A DNA stretch of 64,000 nucleotides from an uncultured Collinsella sp. Lineage in GTDB: Bacteria > Actinomycetota > Coriobacteriia > Coriobacteriales > Coriobacteriaceae. A program made the translations under genes and the position numbers. The stretch is from positions 42,675 through 106,674 of the forward strand of contig UQIE01000007.1 in assembly GCA_900541065.1 (NCBI GenBank), read 5' to 3'. Under the pieces are notes generated by a model. It had not been told where the DNA came from. It did not search any database and saw only the letters and a program-made list of their open reading frames with translations. Of this stretch, positions 9,540 to 18,597 are shown piece by piece; positions within the stretch are counted from its first letter, which is position 1; every line of letters begins with the position of its first letter.

Positions 9540-10093
9540 TGGCTGAGTTCCCGAGCGTTACCGTCGATCTTTCCGAGCAGCTCGAGTTTCCTGGAGATTC
9601 GTATCCGCTGACCGGTAAGGTCGATGTCGCCACCTACACGGTGGGCGAGAAGGAGTACCAGCTTCAGGACGGCATCGACTACGACGTTGTCTTTACCAAT
9701 GCCGGTACCGGTGTCTTGCTCACGGGCATGGTCCGCGCGCACGCCACCGGTGAGTGCGACCGTTGCCTGGAGCCCGCCTCGTTTGATATCGCCGGAGAGA
9801 TCGAGGAGTTCTACCTCTTTGAGGAGCCCGAGGATCCCGAGGCCTACGAGGACGGCTACGAGCTTCTGGGTGAGGACCGCATCGTCGATCTGGGTGAGCC
9901 CATCAATGACGCGGTCGTTATGGACACGCCGTTTGTGGTGCTCTGCAAGCCCGATTGCCGTGGTCTGTGCCCCACATGCGGTTGCAATCTCAACGTCGAG
10001 CAATGCGATTGCGCCGCCCAGGCAGAGGCAGAATGGGCCGCTGCCACGGAAAATCCATTTGCAGCATTGAAGAATCTCAAGCTTGATGAGTAA
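9539..10093 (+). CDS. yceD: YceD/DUF177 family protein
   Basis: 184 aa, starting at the ATG that overlaps the previous stop. The DUF177 signature is clear: RAHATGECDRCLEPA in the middle, then DLGEPINDAVVMDTPFVVLC and a C-terminal Cys cluster CKPDCRGLCPTCGCNLN. The last Cys cluster looks like a zinc site. The family lies upstream of rpmF in most bacteria, as here, and has been linked to 23S rRNA accumulation and L32 supply, but no biochemical activity is established. Confidence 0.9.
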   Translation: MAEFPSVTVDLSEQLEFPGDSYPLTGKVDVATYTVGEKEYQLQDGIDYDVVFTNAGTGVLLTGMVRAHATGECDRCLEPASFDIAGEIEEFYLFEEPEDPEAYEDGYELLGEDRIVDLGEPINDAVVMDTPFVVLCKPDCRGLCPTCGCNLNVEQCDCAAQAEAEWAAATENPFAALKNLKLDE

Positions 10094-10157
10094 AACTGTG
10101 GTAGTATCGCTACTTGCGCGTAATCGCCACACTGGATAGTTCATAAGGAAGGTCACT

Positions 10158-10337
10158 ATGCCCGTACCTAAACAAAAGCAGGGTCGTATCCGCACTCACA
10201 CCCGTCGTTCCGCCAACATGAAGATCTCGGCTGCGGCTCAGTCCACGTGCCCCCGTTGCGGCGCTGTCAAGCTCCCGCACCACGTGTGCCCCAGCTGCGG
10301 TTTCTACAAGGACCGCGAGGTTATCGTTACCGAGTAA
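10158..10337 (+). CDS. rpmF: 50S ribosomal protein L32
   Basis: A 59-aa basic protein, starting at ATG 10158 with AAGGAAGG 5 bp upstream. MPVPKQKQGRIRTHTRRS is the standard L32 N-terminus, followed by a zinc ribbon with Cys pairs CPRCG and CPSCG. It therefore belongs to the zinc-binding (C+) form. It sits between yceD and plsX, the conserved order. Confidence 0.96.
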   Translation: MPVPKQKQGRIRTHTRRSANMKISAAAQSTCPRCGAVKLPHHVCPSCGFYKDREVIVTE

Positions 10338-10377
10338 CGGTATACTCTGGATGCGATGCCGTTCCAAATGGAACCAC

Positions 10378-10407
10378 AATGGCCGGCTCAATGAGTCGGC
10401 CATTTTT
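10378..10407 (+). terminator. terminator or attenuator between rpmF and plsX
   Basis: An 11-bp stem (AATGGCCGGCT/AGTCGGCCATT, one G-T pair) with a 5-nt loop and five T. It lies 41 bp after rpmF and 18 bp before plsX, so plsX expression may depend on readthrough. Confidence 0.7.
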
Positions 10408-10424
10408 GTATAAGGAGCTTGTAT

Positions 10425-11444
10425 ATGAGTAACGTTCGCGTTTGTGTAGACGTTGTGGGCGGAGACGAGAAACCTCAGGTTGTTCTTGATGGTATCGAGG
10501 CTGCGCTTGCCGCCGATTCCGATATCGAGGTCTTGGCAGCTGGCCCCGCCGAAATCGTCAATCCCTTTGCAGCTTCCCATGCACGTGTTGAGGCCCTTGA
10601 GGCACCTGACGTTATCGCCATGGATGACGATCCCATTCGCGCCGTGATGACCAAGCGTAAGTCGTCGATCGTGCTTTCTTGCCGCGCCATTAAGAAGGGC
10701 AACGCGGATGCGTTCTTCTCCGCCGGCTCGACCGGTGCCATGACCGCCGCTGCCACCGCCTACGTGACGCCGTTTAGGTATCAGGCCGAAGGCAAGAAGC
10801 AGCCGGTGCGTCCGTGCCTCACCAATGCGTTGCCCAATCGCGCCGGCGGTCTGACGGTGCTGTGCGACATGGGTGCCAACCCCGATGTGGAGGTCGATGA
10901 CATGGTGCGTTTTGCTCAGATGGGTAGCGCCTATGCCCGCGTCGTCCTGGGCATCGAGCATCCCCGCGTGGGCCTGCTTGCCAACGGCACCGAGGACGAG
11001 AAGGGCTCCAACTTTACCAAGGCCTGCTTCCCGTCCATGAAAGCCGCCGTTCCCGGCTTTGTTGGTAACTGCGAGGGCACCGATCTTACGTCGGGCAATT
11101 TTGACGTCGTGGTCGCCGACGGCATGTCGGGCAACATCGCGCTCAAGGCCACCGAGGGCGCTGCCAAGTTTTTGCTGCAGGAACTCAAGGGTGCCTTTAT
11201 GGCCTCGCTCGGCACCAAGATCGCCGCGCTGCTCATTAAAAAGCAGATGCGCGAGATTAAAGCCAAGCTTTCGGGCGACGCCAAGGGCGGCGCGATTCTT
11301 TTGGGCCTGCGCGGCGTGGTCCTGATCGGCCATGGTGCCACCTCGGTCGAGGCTGTTAAAAACGGTACGCTTGCGGCGGCCGAAGCCGTGCGCGCCGGGC
11401 TGGTCGAGAATGTCGCCAACTCTATGGACGGTATCGTTTTATAA
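10425..11444 (+). CDS. plsX: phosphate acyltransferase PlsX
   Basis: PlsX converts acyl-ACP to acyl-phosphate for phosphatidic acid synthesis at the membrane. Family marks are CVDVVGGDEKPQ (normally DAMGGD), AFFSAGSTGAMTAAA, GLLANGTEDEKGS and NCEGTDLTSGNFDVVVADGMSGNI. ATG 10425 has AAGGAG 7 bp upstream and is preferred to the TTG two codons earlier. 339 aa is usual. The acyl carrier protein gene follows 124 bp later. Confidence 0.95.
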   Translation: MSNVRVCVDVVGGDEKPQVVLDGIEAALAADSDIEVLAAGPAEIVNPFAASHARVEALEAPDVIAMDDDPIRAVMTKRKSSIVLSCRAIKKGNADAFFSAGSTGAMTAAATAYVTPFRYQAEGKKQPVRPCLTNALPNRAGGLTVLCDMGANPDVEVDDMVRFAQMGSAYARVVLGIEHPRVGLLANGTEDEKGSNFTKACFPSMKAAVPGFVGNCEGTDLTSGNFDVVVADGMSGNIALKATEGAAKFLLQELKGAFMASLGTKIAALLIKKQMREIKAKLSGDAKGGAILLGLRGVVLIGHGATSVEAVKNGTLAAAEAVRAGLVENVANSMDGIVL

Positions 11445-11511
11445 GAGCGAGTTAGAGTGCTGTTATGTGCTTCGCGGCGCACGTCGTGGGGTAGAATCAG
11501 AACCGTGTCTT

Positions 11512-11538
11512 GGTACCGCCCGGGCGGTACCATTCTTT
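11512..11538 (+). terminator. perfect 20-bp palindrome upstream of acpP
   Basis: GGTACCGCCCGGGCGGTACC (11512-11531) is fully self-complementary and is followed by ATTCTTTT. It could be a hairpin terminator with a CCGG loop after plsX, or an operator for acpP; TAGAAT at 11492-11497 could be a -10 box for acpP just upstream. Confidence 0.55.
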
Positions 11539-11568
11539 TGGTATTCATGCACTATGAGAGGAAGCGCT

Positions 11569-11811
11569 ATGGACCGCTCCGAAATCTTCGACAAGATCGC
11601 CGAGGTCGCTGCTGACGTTCTGGGCGTCGATGTTGCCGAAATTAGCGATGAGACCACCTTTGACGACCTCGATGCCAACTCGCTCGAGCGCCTGCAGCTG
11701 GTTACGGCTATCGAGGACGAGTTCAACCTCGAGATCGATGACGAGACCCTTCTCTCGCTCAACTCTGTCGCCGACGCCGTCGACGCTATCGAAGCTGCCA
11801 AGGAGGCCTAA
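11569..11811 (+). CDS. acpP: acyl carrier protein
   Basis: An 80-aa acidic protein carrying growing acyl chains on a 4'-phosphopantetheine attached to Ser38 in DLDANSLERLQL. The usual DSLD/E box reads NSLE here, a common variant. GAGAGGAAG lies upstream of ATG 11569. plsX-acpP-rnc is a conserved order. The AGGAGG near its own 3' end serves as the ribosome site of rnc. Confidence 0.95.
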   Translation: MDRSEIFDKIAEVAADVLGVDVAEISDETTFDDLDANSLERLQLVTAIEDEFNLEIDDETLLSLNSVADAVDAIEAAKEA

Positions 11812-11814
11812 GTC

Positions 11815-12540
11815 TTGGCTTTATCCGACCGACTTACGCGCGCCCAGGAAATCTTGGGCCACGAGTTCAACAATAAGGTGCTGCTGCGCGCGGCGCTTAC
11901 GCATCCCTCGGCAGTCGAGGGCCAGCCGGTTTCTGCCAGCTATGAGCGCCTTGAGTTCTTGGGCGATTCCATTTTGGGCGCTGTGGTCGCACGCTCCCTG
12001 TTTGAGTCCTATCCGGAGTTTGACGAGGGCAAGCTCACACGCCTGAAGGTGTCGCTTGTCTCGGGCGCTACGCTGTCCGAGGTTTCTCACGAGCTGGGCA
12101 TCGACGACATCATCATCTTTGGTGCCTCCGAGACCGGTACCGGTGCGCGCGGCCTGCATTCGGCCCTCGAGAACGTCTACGAGTCGCTCGTGGGCGCACT
12201 GTACCTGGATGCCGGCTGGGATGCCGCAGCGGAGTTTATCCATCGTACGCTTAAGCCGCATTTGGCTTCCGAGCGTGCCGAGCATCCTGCAAACCCCAAG
12301 TCGTTTTTGCAGGAGTGCGTGCAAGCCGACGGTCACGAACCCCCGGCGTATAAGCTCGTTGGCTCCGAGGGCCCGGCGCATGCGCCCACCTTTACCGCCG
12401 TGGTTTTGATCGATGGTATTCGCCAGGGTCGCGGCTCCGGCTCCTCAAAGAAGGAAGCCGAGGGAGCCGCCGCGCTCGAAGCGCTCGACCGCATGGGTTA
12501 CACCACCAACGGCGTGATTCTGAACAAGAAGCACGTGTAA
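11815..12540 (+). CDS. rnc: ribonuclease III
   Basis: RNase III cuts double-stranded RNA, including the rRNA precursor. The signature ERLEFLGDSIL holds the catalytic acidic residues, with a second set in ENVYESLVGALYLDAG. The C-terminal dsRNA-binding domain starts near residue 160 (NPKSFLQECVQ) and ends with GSGSSKKEAEGAAA. TTG 11815 is chosen because AGGAGG (11801-11806) lies 8 bp upstream, inside acpP. Confidence 0.95.
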   Translation: MALSDRLTRAQEILGHEFNNKVLLRAALTHPSAVEGQPVSASYERLEFLGDSILGAVVARSLFESYPEFDEGKLTRLKVSLVSGATLSEVSHELGIDDIIIFGASETGTGARGLHSALENVYESLVGALYLDAGWDAAAEFIHRTLKPHLASERAEHPANPKSFLQECVQADGHEPPAYKLVGSEGPAHAPTFTAVVLIDGIRQGRGSGSSKKEAEGAAALEALDRMGYTTNGVILNKKHV

Positions 12541-12550
12541 GCGAGGAACC

Positions 12551-15500
12551 GTGTATCTCAAGTCCCTCACGCTCAAAGGGTTCAAGTCGTTTGCCGACCG
12601 CGCCCATATGACGTTTGAGCCGGGCCTGACCGTCATCGTCGGTCCCAACGGCTCGGGAAAATCGAACATCTCTGACTCGATTCTGTGGGTCCTGGGCGAG
12701 CAGAGCGCCAAGCAGCTGCGCGGCCAGGCCATGGAGGACGTCATCTTCTCGGGCTCGTCAGCTCGCAAGCCGGTGGGTGTCGCCGAGGTCACGCTGGTGC
12801 TCGATAACTTGGACCATATGCTGCCCGTCGATTTTGACGAGGTCGCCATCACCCGTCGCATGTATCGCTCGGGCGAAAGCGAGTACCTCATCAACTCGAG
12901 TCCGTGCCGCCTGATGGACATTCAGGACATCCTGCACGATTCGGGCCTGGGCAAGGATACGCATTCCATCATCAGCCAGGGCAAGCTCGACGCCATTTTG
13001 CAGAGCCGCCCCGAGGAGCGCCGCGCCCTCATCGAGGAGGCCGCCGGCATCTCCAAGCACAAGCGCCGCAAGGAGCGTGCGCTCAAAAAGATTAAGTCAA
13101 TGGACGAGCACCTGACGCGTGCCCGCGACATCAATAAGGAAATCGCCCGTCAGCTGCGACCGCTGGAGCGTCAGGTCGATCGTGCGCGCAAGTACAAAGA
13201 GCTGTCCTCGCGCGCGAACGAGCTTACGCAGATGCTAGCCGTCGACGAGCTGCGTTCGCTGCAGTCGCAGTGGAACGACCTGGAGAGTCGCTCCAAGGAG
13301 GGCGCGGCCGAGCTGGAGCTTGCGCAGTACCGCATGGGCGAAAAGGAGCGCGAGCTCGAGAAGTTCCAGGTTATGCTTGAGGAAAAGGGCCTGTTTGTGG
13401 GCGACCTGGGCGAGCAACGCCGTCATATGCAAGATGTGGTCGGCCGCATTAACTCCGACATGCGCCTGCTCGAGGAAAAGGGCCACAACATGGTGTCGCG
13501 CCTGTCTGACATGCGCGGGCAGATTTCGAGCTCCGAGCATCAGCGTCGTCGCGTGGTCGAGGAGCTCGAGGACGCGCGTGCGCAGCTTGAGGAAGTGACC
13601 GGTGCGCACATGCAGGCCCAGGAGGACGTTGACGCCGCTGGTCCTGCCGCCGCTGAGCTCCACGAGCGGCGCGTGGTGCTCGACAATCAGATTTCGCAGC
13701 TTACGCGAGAGCAACGCGACGTGCAGCGCGTGGCCGATAACGCCGCGCTCGAGCTCGCCAAGGTGAAGGACTCGCTGAGCAATGCCGAGGTCGAGGACAA
13801 CATGTATGCCTCGCGTCTGGAGCAGATCGACGAGCAGCTCGAGGAGGTCATGGCCTCGCTCGAGAGCCGTCGCGACCGCGCCGAGGAGCTTGAGGGTGCT
13901 CTTGAGGAAGCGCGCCAGGCCCAGGTCGATACGCGTGAGGCCACCGAGGTCGCCCGTGCGGCGCTGAAGGACTTGCGTGCCCGCGAGAGCGAGGCGCGCA
14001 ACAAGTTATCCGAGGTGCGCTCGGAGCTTGCCAGCCAAAAGAAGTTTGATGCCCGCATGGCCGACAGCTCGCCGCTCGTGAGCCGTCTGGTGGGTGCGTT
14101 GGGCGACGATGTCTCGGGTCGTCTGGGCGACGTGCTCGAGGCCCCGCGCGAGCTTGAGGGTCTGGTTGAGCAATTGCTCGCCGGCGATATCGATGCGCTG
14201 CTGTTTGATGACGCCGCCACGCTTGAGCGTGCCGGTCGTGCGGCTCTGGACCAGAAGAAGGCCTCGGGCGAGGCACTGCTGGTGGCGCGCGGCGTGAGCG
14301 GCTCTACCGCCGCTGAGGGCGCCTCCGGTACCCGTCTGGTTGATCGTCTGTCCGTGCGCGCAGGCTACGGTCCCGTCGTCGAGGCGCTGCTCGGCGGCTA
14401 TTACGTCGTTGACGATCTTGCTGCCGCGCTGTCGGCGCCGGTCGTTGAAGGCGTGACTTACGTGACCCCCGATGGCGCCCGCGTCGCCTGCGGCGGCCTG
14501 GTGCGCGTGGGGCTTGATGCCGGCGAGGCTTTGGGTGCCTTGGAGCGCAAGCGCCGCATCCGTGAGCTCGAGGGCCTGGAACCCGATCTGGCTGCCATCT
14601 TTGAGCATGCTTCGGACCAAGTCGTTGAGGCCAACGCTGCCGTCGAGGAGGCCCGTGCCGCCGAGGGCGATGCCGCCGGTGAGATCGCCCGTCTTGAGGG
14701 CGAGCGCCGCTCGCTGCTCTCCGAGATCGGCCGCCTGGAGCAAAGCGCCAACAATGCCGAGGTCGAGCGCGTGCGCATCTCCAAGCGCCGCGAGCAGGCT
14801 GCCGAGGCCGTTCGTGCCGCGCGCCCGCGCGTTGACGAGCTCACCCGTTCGCGTGACGAGGCGCGTGCACAGGCAAGCGACCTAGGTCTCCAGATTGCCG
14901 AGGCCAACGATGAGCTCGATCGCGTTCGCCGTGACGATTCCGAGGCCGCCGGTAAGCTCGCCGATGCCAAGGTGCGCCTGGCCCAGACGAGCGAGCGCCT
15001 GCGTTCGCTGAAGGGCCGCGTGCCCGACCTTGAGCATCGTCTTGAGGGCATCGACCGTCGTATCCGCGGAACACGCCAGGCTTCGCGCTCGCTCGAGCTG
15101 CTGCGCCTGCGCGTCGACCCCATGCACGAACGCTATTCTGCCCTGTTGGAACGCGCGTCGGATTGGGCAGCGCGCCTGCGTGACCAGGCCTCTCTGGAGG
15201 AGGCGGACTCCGCTTCGCTCAAGAAGACCATCGAGGATGCCAAGGCAGAGGTTGCCCGCGCTAAGGAGCGAGTCGATACCGCCTCCGCCGCGCAAAACGA
15301 GTTCAAGGTCGCGCGTGGCAAGCTCGAGGTGCAGGTAGAGGCCGCCATTAAGGCCATTACCGCCGATGGCACCACGGTACTCGAGGAAGCGCTCATGCTT
15401 CCGGCGCCCACGGACCGCGATGCCGCCGAGCGCGAACTCAACCAGCTTGTGCGCCAGATCAACAACCTTGGTCCCGTTAACCAAGTTGCCATGGAGGAGT

Positions 15501-16087
15501 ACGAGCAGCTCAAGCGTCGCGCCGACTACATCGAGGAGCAGCTGGCCGATCTGGAGAGCGCGCGCAAGGCGCTCACCAAGATCACGGTGGCCATTGATCG
15601 CAAGATGCGCAAAGCCTTCCTGGTGACGTTTGAGAAGGTCGACGCGAACTTCCGCGAGATCTTCGCTATGCTCTTCCCGGGCGGCCAGGCTCATCTGGAG
15701 ATGACCGATCCCGAGCATCCTGCCGAGACGGGTATCGAGGTCGTGGCGCAGCCGCGCGGCAAGCGCATCACCAAGATGATGCTCATGTCGGGCGGCGAGA
15801 AGAGTCTGACGGCGCTCGCCCTGCTCTTTGCCGTGTATCGCACGCGCACGGTGCCGTTCTATGTGCTGGACGAGGTCGAGGCGGCGCTCGATGACGCCAA
15901 CCTGTCCAAGCTCATCGGCGCGCTCGATGTGTTGCGTTCCGATACGCAGCTCTTGGTTATCTCGCATCAGCGCCGTACTATGGAGGACGCTGACGTCCTC
16001 TATGGCGTCTCGATGCAAGCCGACGGCGTCAGTCGCGTCGTCTCTCAAAAACTCGATCGCGAAACCGGAAAGGTCGTGAATGCATAA
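12551..16087 (+). CDS. smc: chromosome segregation protein SMC
   Basis: SMC dimers load on DNA and extrude loops to organise and segregate the chromosome. 1178 aa, GTG start with GAGGAA upstream. The N-terminal ATPase half has Walker A GPNGSGKSN (residues 31-39). Long coiled coils flank a hinge at roughly residues 510-680. The C-terminal half has the ABC signature LMSGGEKSLTALALLFA (about 1078) and Walker B FYVLDEVEAALDD. Neighbours rnc upstream and ftsY downstream (TAATG overlap) are the classic order. Its scpA and scpB partners are not in the window. Confidence 0.97.
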   Translation: MYLKSLTLKGFKSFADRAHMTFEPGLTVIVGPNGSGKSNISDSILWVLGEQSAKQLRGQAMEDVIFSGSSARKPVGVAEVTLVLDNLDHMLPVDFDEVAITRRMYRSGESEYLINSSPCRLMDIQDILHDSGLGKDTHSIISQGKLDAILQSRPEERRALIEEAAGISKHKRRKERALKKIKSMDEHLTRARDINKEIARQLRPLERQVDRARKYKELSSRANELTQMLAVDELRSLQSQWNDLESRSKEGAAELELAQYRMGEKERELEKFQVMLEEKGLFVGDLGEQRRHMQDVVGRINSDMRLLEEKGHNMVSRLSDMRGQISSSEHQRRRVVEELEDARAQLEEVTGAHMQAQEDVDAAGPAAAELHERRVVLDNQISQLTREQRDVQRVADNAALELAKVKDSLSNAEVEDNMYASRLEQIDEQLEEVMASLESRRDRAEELEGALEEARQAQVDTREATEVARAALKDLRARESEARNKLSEVRSELASQKKFDARMADSSPLVSRLVGALGDDVSGRLGDVLEAPRELEGLVEQLLAGDIDALLFDDAATLERAGRAALDQKKASGEALLVARGVSGSTAAEGASGTRLVDRLSVRAGYGPVVEALLGGYYVVDDLAAALSAPVVEGVTYVTPDGARVACGGLVRVGLDAGEALGALERKRRIRELEGLEPDLAAIFEHASDQVVEANAAVEEARAAEGDAAGEIARLEGERRSLLSEIGRLEQSANNAEVERVRISKRREQAAEAVRAARPRVDELTRSRDEARAQASDLGLQIAEANDELDRVRRDDSEAAGKLADAKVRLAQTSERLRSLKGRVPDLEHRLEGIDRRIRGTRQASRSLELLRLRVDPMHERYSALLERASDWAARLRDQASLEEADSASLKKTIEDAKAEVARAKERVDTASAAQNEFKVARGKLEVQVEAAIKAITADGTTVLEEALMLPAPTDRDAAERELNQLVRQINNLGPVNQVAMEEYEQLKRRADYIEEQLADLESARKALTKITVAIDRKMRKAFLVTFEKVDANFREIFAMLFPGGQAHLEMTDPEHPAETGIEVVAQPRGKRITKMMLMSGGEKSLTALALLFAVYRTRTVPFYVLDEVEAALDDANLSKLIGALDVLRSDTQLLVISHQRRTMEDADVLYGVSMQADGVSRVVSQKLDRETGKVVNA

Positions 16088-17004
16088 TGGGATTCTTCGA
16101 TGCTCTCTCGCGCGGACTTGAGCGCAGCCGCGAGGCCCTCAACGAGGTCTTCTACTTTGGCGGCGAGGTCGACGAGGATTTTTGGGAGGACCTGGAGGAC
16201 ACCCTCGTCATGGGTGACATGGGCGCCGAGGTCGCTATCAAGGTCTCCGATGACCTGCGCGATGCCGCGGCCAAGAAGAACCTCAAGACCGCTCCGCAGC
16301 TTCGCCGTGCCCTGGCCGAGCAGCTTGAGCAGCACTTTGTGCCCATCGAACGAGATCCGTTCTCCGATACGCCGAGTTGCGTGCTGTTTGTGGGCATTAA
16401 CGGTGCCGGCAAGACCACGACGGTCGGTAAGATCGCGAGCGCCATGGCTGCCCGCGGCAAGAACGTGGTGATCGGTTCGGCCGACACCTTCCGCGCCGCC
16501 GCCATCGAGCAGCTCGATGTGTGGGGGCAGCGTGCCGGCGTACCGGTTATCAAGCGTGACCGCGGCTCCGATCCGGCGAGCGTGTGCTATGACGTGCTCG
16601 ACGAGGCCGATAAGCGCGGCAGCGACCTGGTGCTCATCGATACCGCCGGCCGTCTGCACACGAGCCCTGAGCTCATGCGCGAGCTTGCCAAGGTGGTCAA
16701 TGTGACCCGTAAGCGCGCCGCCAATATGGCCGCCGGTCCCATGCCGGTTTCGGTCGTGCTTGTGATCGACGCCGCGACGGGCCAAAACGGTCTGAACCAG
16801 GCGCTCGAGTTTAACGAGGCGCTGGGCCTGGACGGTATTATCATGACTAAGCTCGACGGCACGGCTAAGGGCGGTATCGCCATGGCCGTGGCCGAGAAAC
16901 TCAAGCTTCCGATCCTGCGCGTGGGCGTGGGCGAGCAGGTCGATGATCTGCAGGAGTTCAATGCCAAAGATTTCTGCCGCGCCCTGGTGGGCGAGTCCAA
17001 TTAA
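16087..17004 (+). CDS. ftsY: signal recognition particle receptor FtsY
   Basis: FtsY is the membrane-associated GTPase that receives SRP-ribosome complexes. NG domain: N-helices with VMGDMGAEVAIKV, then G1 GINGAGKTTTVGK (about residue 102), DTFRAAAIEQL, G3 DTAGRLHTSPELM, and G4 TKLDGTAKGG. At 305 aa it lacks the long acidic A domain of Proteobacteria and starts almost at the N domain, as in many Gram-positives; MGFFDALSRGL may form the membrane-binding amphipathic helix. The ffh gene follows 10 bp downstream. Confidence 0.96.
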   Translation: MGFFDALSRGLERSREALNEVFYFGGEVDEDFWEDLEDTLVMGDMGAEVAIKVSDDLRDAAAKKNLKTAPQLRRALAEQLEQHFVPIERDPFSDTPSCVLFVGINGAGKTTTVGKIASAMAARGKNVVIGSADTFRAAAIEQLDVWGQRAGVPVIKRDRGSDPASVCYDVLDEADKRGSDLVLIDTAGRLHTSPELMRELAKVVNVTRKRAANMAAGPMPVSVVLVIDAATGQNGLNQALEFNEALGLDGIIMTKLDGTAKGGIAMAVAEKLKLPILRVGVGEQVDDLQEFNAKDFCRALVGESN

Positions 17005-17014
17005 GGAGTGACTA

Positions 17015-18481
17015 GTGTTTGATTCCCTGAGCGATCGCCTCAACGACACATTTGACCGCCTGCGCGGCAAGGGCAAGCTGACCGAGGCCGATATTACTTC
17101 GGCCATGCGCGATATTCGCATGGCGCTGCTCGAGGCCGACGTCAACTTTAAGGTCGTCAAGGAGTTCGTCGCCAAGACCAAGGAGCGCTGCATGACCGCC
17201 GAGGTCATGGAGTCGCTGTCGCCGGCGCAAAACGTCGTCAAGATCGTGCTCGACGAGCTCACCGAGATGCTTGGCTCAACCGAGAGCAAGCTCGTCTTTA
17301 GCAATCGCATTCCCAATGTCATCATGCTCGTGGGCCTGCAGGGCTCCGGTAAGACCACGGCGGCCGTAAAGCTGGCCTACCTGCTCAAGAAGCAGGGCCG
17401 CTCGCCGTTGCTCGCCGCGTGCGACGTCTACCGTCCCGCTGCTGCCGACCAGCTGGCCACGCTCGGTGGCGAGATCGGCGTACCGGTCTTCCGCGGCGAC
17501 GGTGCGCACCCGGTCGATATCGCCAAGGGCGCCATCCAGGAGGCCGTCGACCACCTGCGCGACGTGGTCATCGTCGATACCGCCGGTCGTTTGCAGATCG
17601 ACGAGCAGATGATGCAGGAGGCCGTGGACATCAAGAAGGCCGTCAAGCCCGATCAGGTGCTGATGGTCGTCGATGCCATGACCGGCCAGGATATTGTCAA
17701 CGTCGTCTCGACCTTCGCTGAGCGCACCGACTTTGACGGCGTGATCATCTCCAAGCTCGACGGCGACGCCCGTGGCGGCGGCGCGCTTTCCGTGCGCCAG
17801 GTGACCGGCAAGCCCATCAAGTTTGTGAGCATGGGCGAGAAGCCCGATTCGCTGGAGCCGTTCTACCCCGATCGTATGGCCAAGCGCATTCTGGGTATGG
17901 GCGACGTTGTCGGCATTATCGAGAAGGCCCAGGAGGCCGCCGATGCCGAGCAGCTCGAGGCCGCCGAGCGCATGCTGCGCGAGGGCTTTACTATGAACGA
18001 CATGCTCGACCAGATGAAAGCCGTCAAGAAGATGGGCGGCATGAAGGGCATTCTGGGCATGCTCCCCGGTGGCCAGCGTGCGCTTAACCAGATGGGTGGC
18101 AACCTGGACGAAGGTATCTTCGACAAGAACGAGGCCATCATCATGTCGATGACCAAGGAGGAGCGCCTTCGCCCCTCCATCATCAACGGCCAGCGCCGTG
18201 CCCGCATTGCCAAGGGCGCCGGCGTGACCCCCACCGAGGTCAATAGCCTTATGAAGCAGTGGGGTGAGATGAATAAGATGATGGGCCGCATGCGCACGAT
18301 GGCCAATCAGGCGCAGGCCGGCGGCAAGAAGGGCAAAAAGGGCAAGAAGATGCGCATGCCCAATATTCCCGGTCTGGATGCCATGGGCCTGGGCGGCATG
18401 GGTGGCCTGGGAACGGGCGGCCCCAAGTCCGATATGGACCTGCTGCGCCAGATGGAAGCGCAGATGCGCAACAAGAAGTAA
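17015..18481 (+). CDS. ffh: signal recognition particle protein Ffh
   Basis: Ffh with 4.5S RNA recognises signal sequences as they leave the ribosome. GTG 17015 with AAGGAG 6 bp upstream. The NG domain shows GLQGSGKTTAAVKLA (residue 107), DTAGRLQID and SKLDGDARGGGAL. The Met-rich M domain (about 300-440) has the RNA-binding helix with KGAGV...EVNSLMKQ. The tail is a Gly/Met/Lys-rich stretch. The 4.5S RNA gene is not in this window. Confidence 0.97.
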   Translation: MFDSLSDRLNDTFDRLRGKGKLTEADITSAMRDIRMALLEADVNFKVVKEFVAKTKERCMTAEVMESLSPAQNVVKIVLDELTEMLGSTESKLVFSNRIPNVIMLVGLQGSGKTTAAVKLAYLLKKQGRSPLLAACDVYRPAAADQLATLGGEIGVPVFRGDGAHPVDIAKGAIQEAVDHLRDVVIVDTAGRLQIDEQMMQEAVDIKKAVKPDQVLMVVDAMTGQDIVNVVSTFAERTDFDGVIISKLDGDARGGGALSVRQVTGKPIKFVSMGEKPDSLEPFYPDRMAKRILGMGDVVGIIEKAQEAADAEQLEAAERMLREGFTMNDMLDQMKAVKKMGGMKGILGMLPGGQRALNQMGGNLDEGIFDKNEAIIMSMTKEERLRPSIINGQRRARIAKGAGVTPTEVNSLMKQWGEMNKMMGRMRTMANQAQAGGKKGKKGKKMRMPNIPGLDAMGLGGMGGLGTGGPKSDMDLLRQMEAQMRNKK

Positions 18482-18502
18482 CGACTAGTTGAGTCGTGTA
18501 TG

Positions 18503-18540
18503 GCGAAGGCCGCCTGGATGGTATTCCAGGCGGCCTTCGC
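18503..18540. terminator. perfect 15-bp hairpin between convergent ffh and DUF134-NifX genes
   Basis: Arms 18503-18517 and 18526-18540 pair without mismatch around an 8-nt loop. No real T run follows on either strand, but its place at a convergent junction suggests a bidirectional terminator. Confidence 0.7.
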
Positions 18541-18597
18541 CGTTTGTTCGCTGGTTGTCGCACGCGTGGAAGCGCGTTCTCGACGAGGTGCTTGCCG

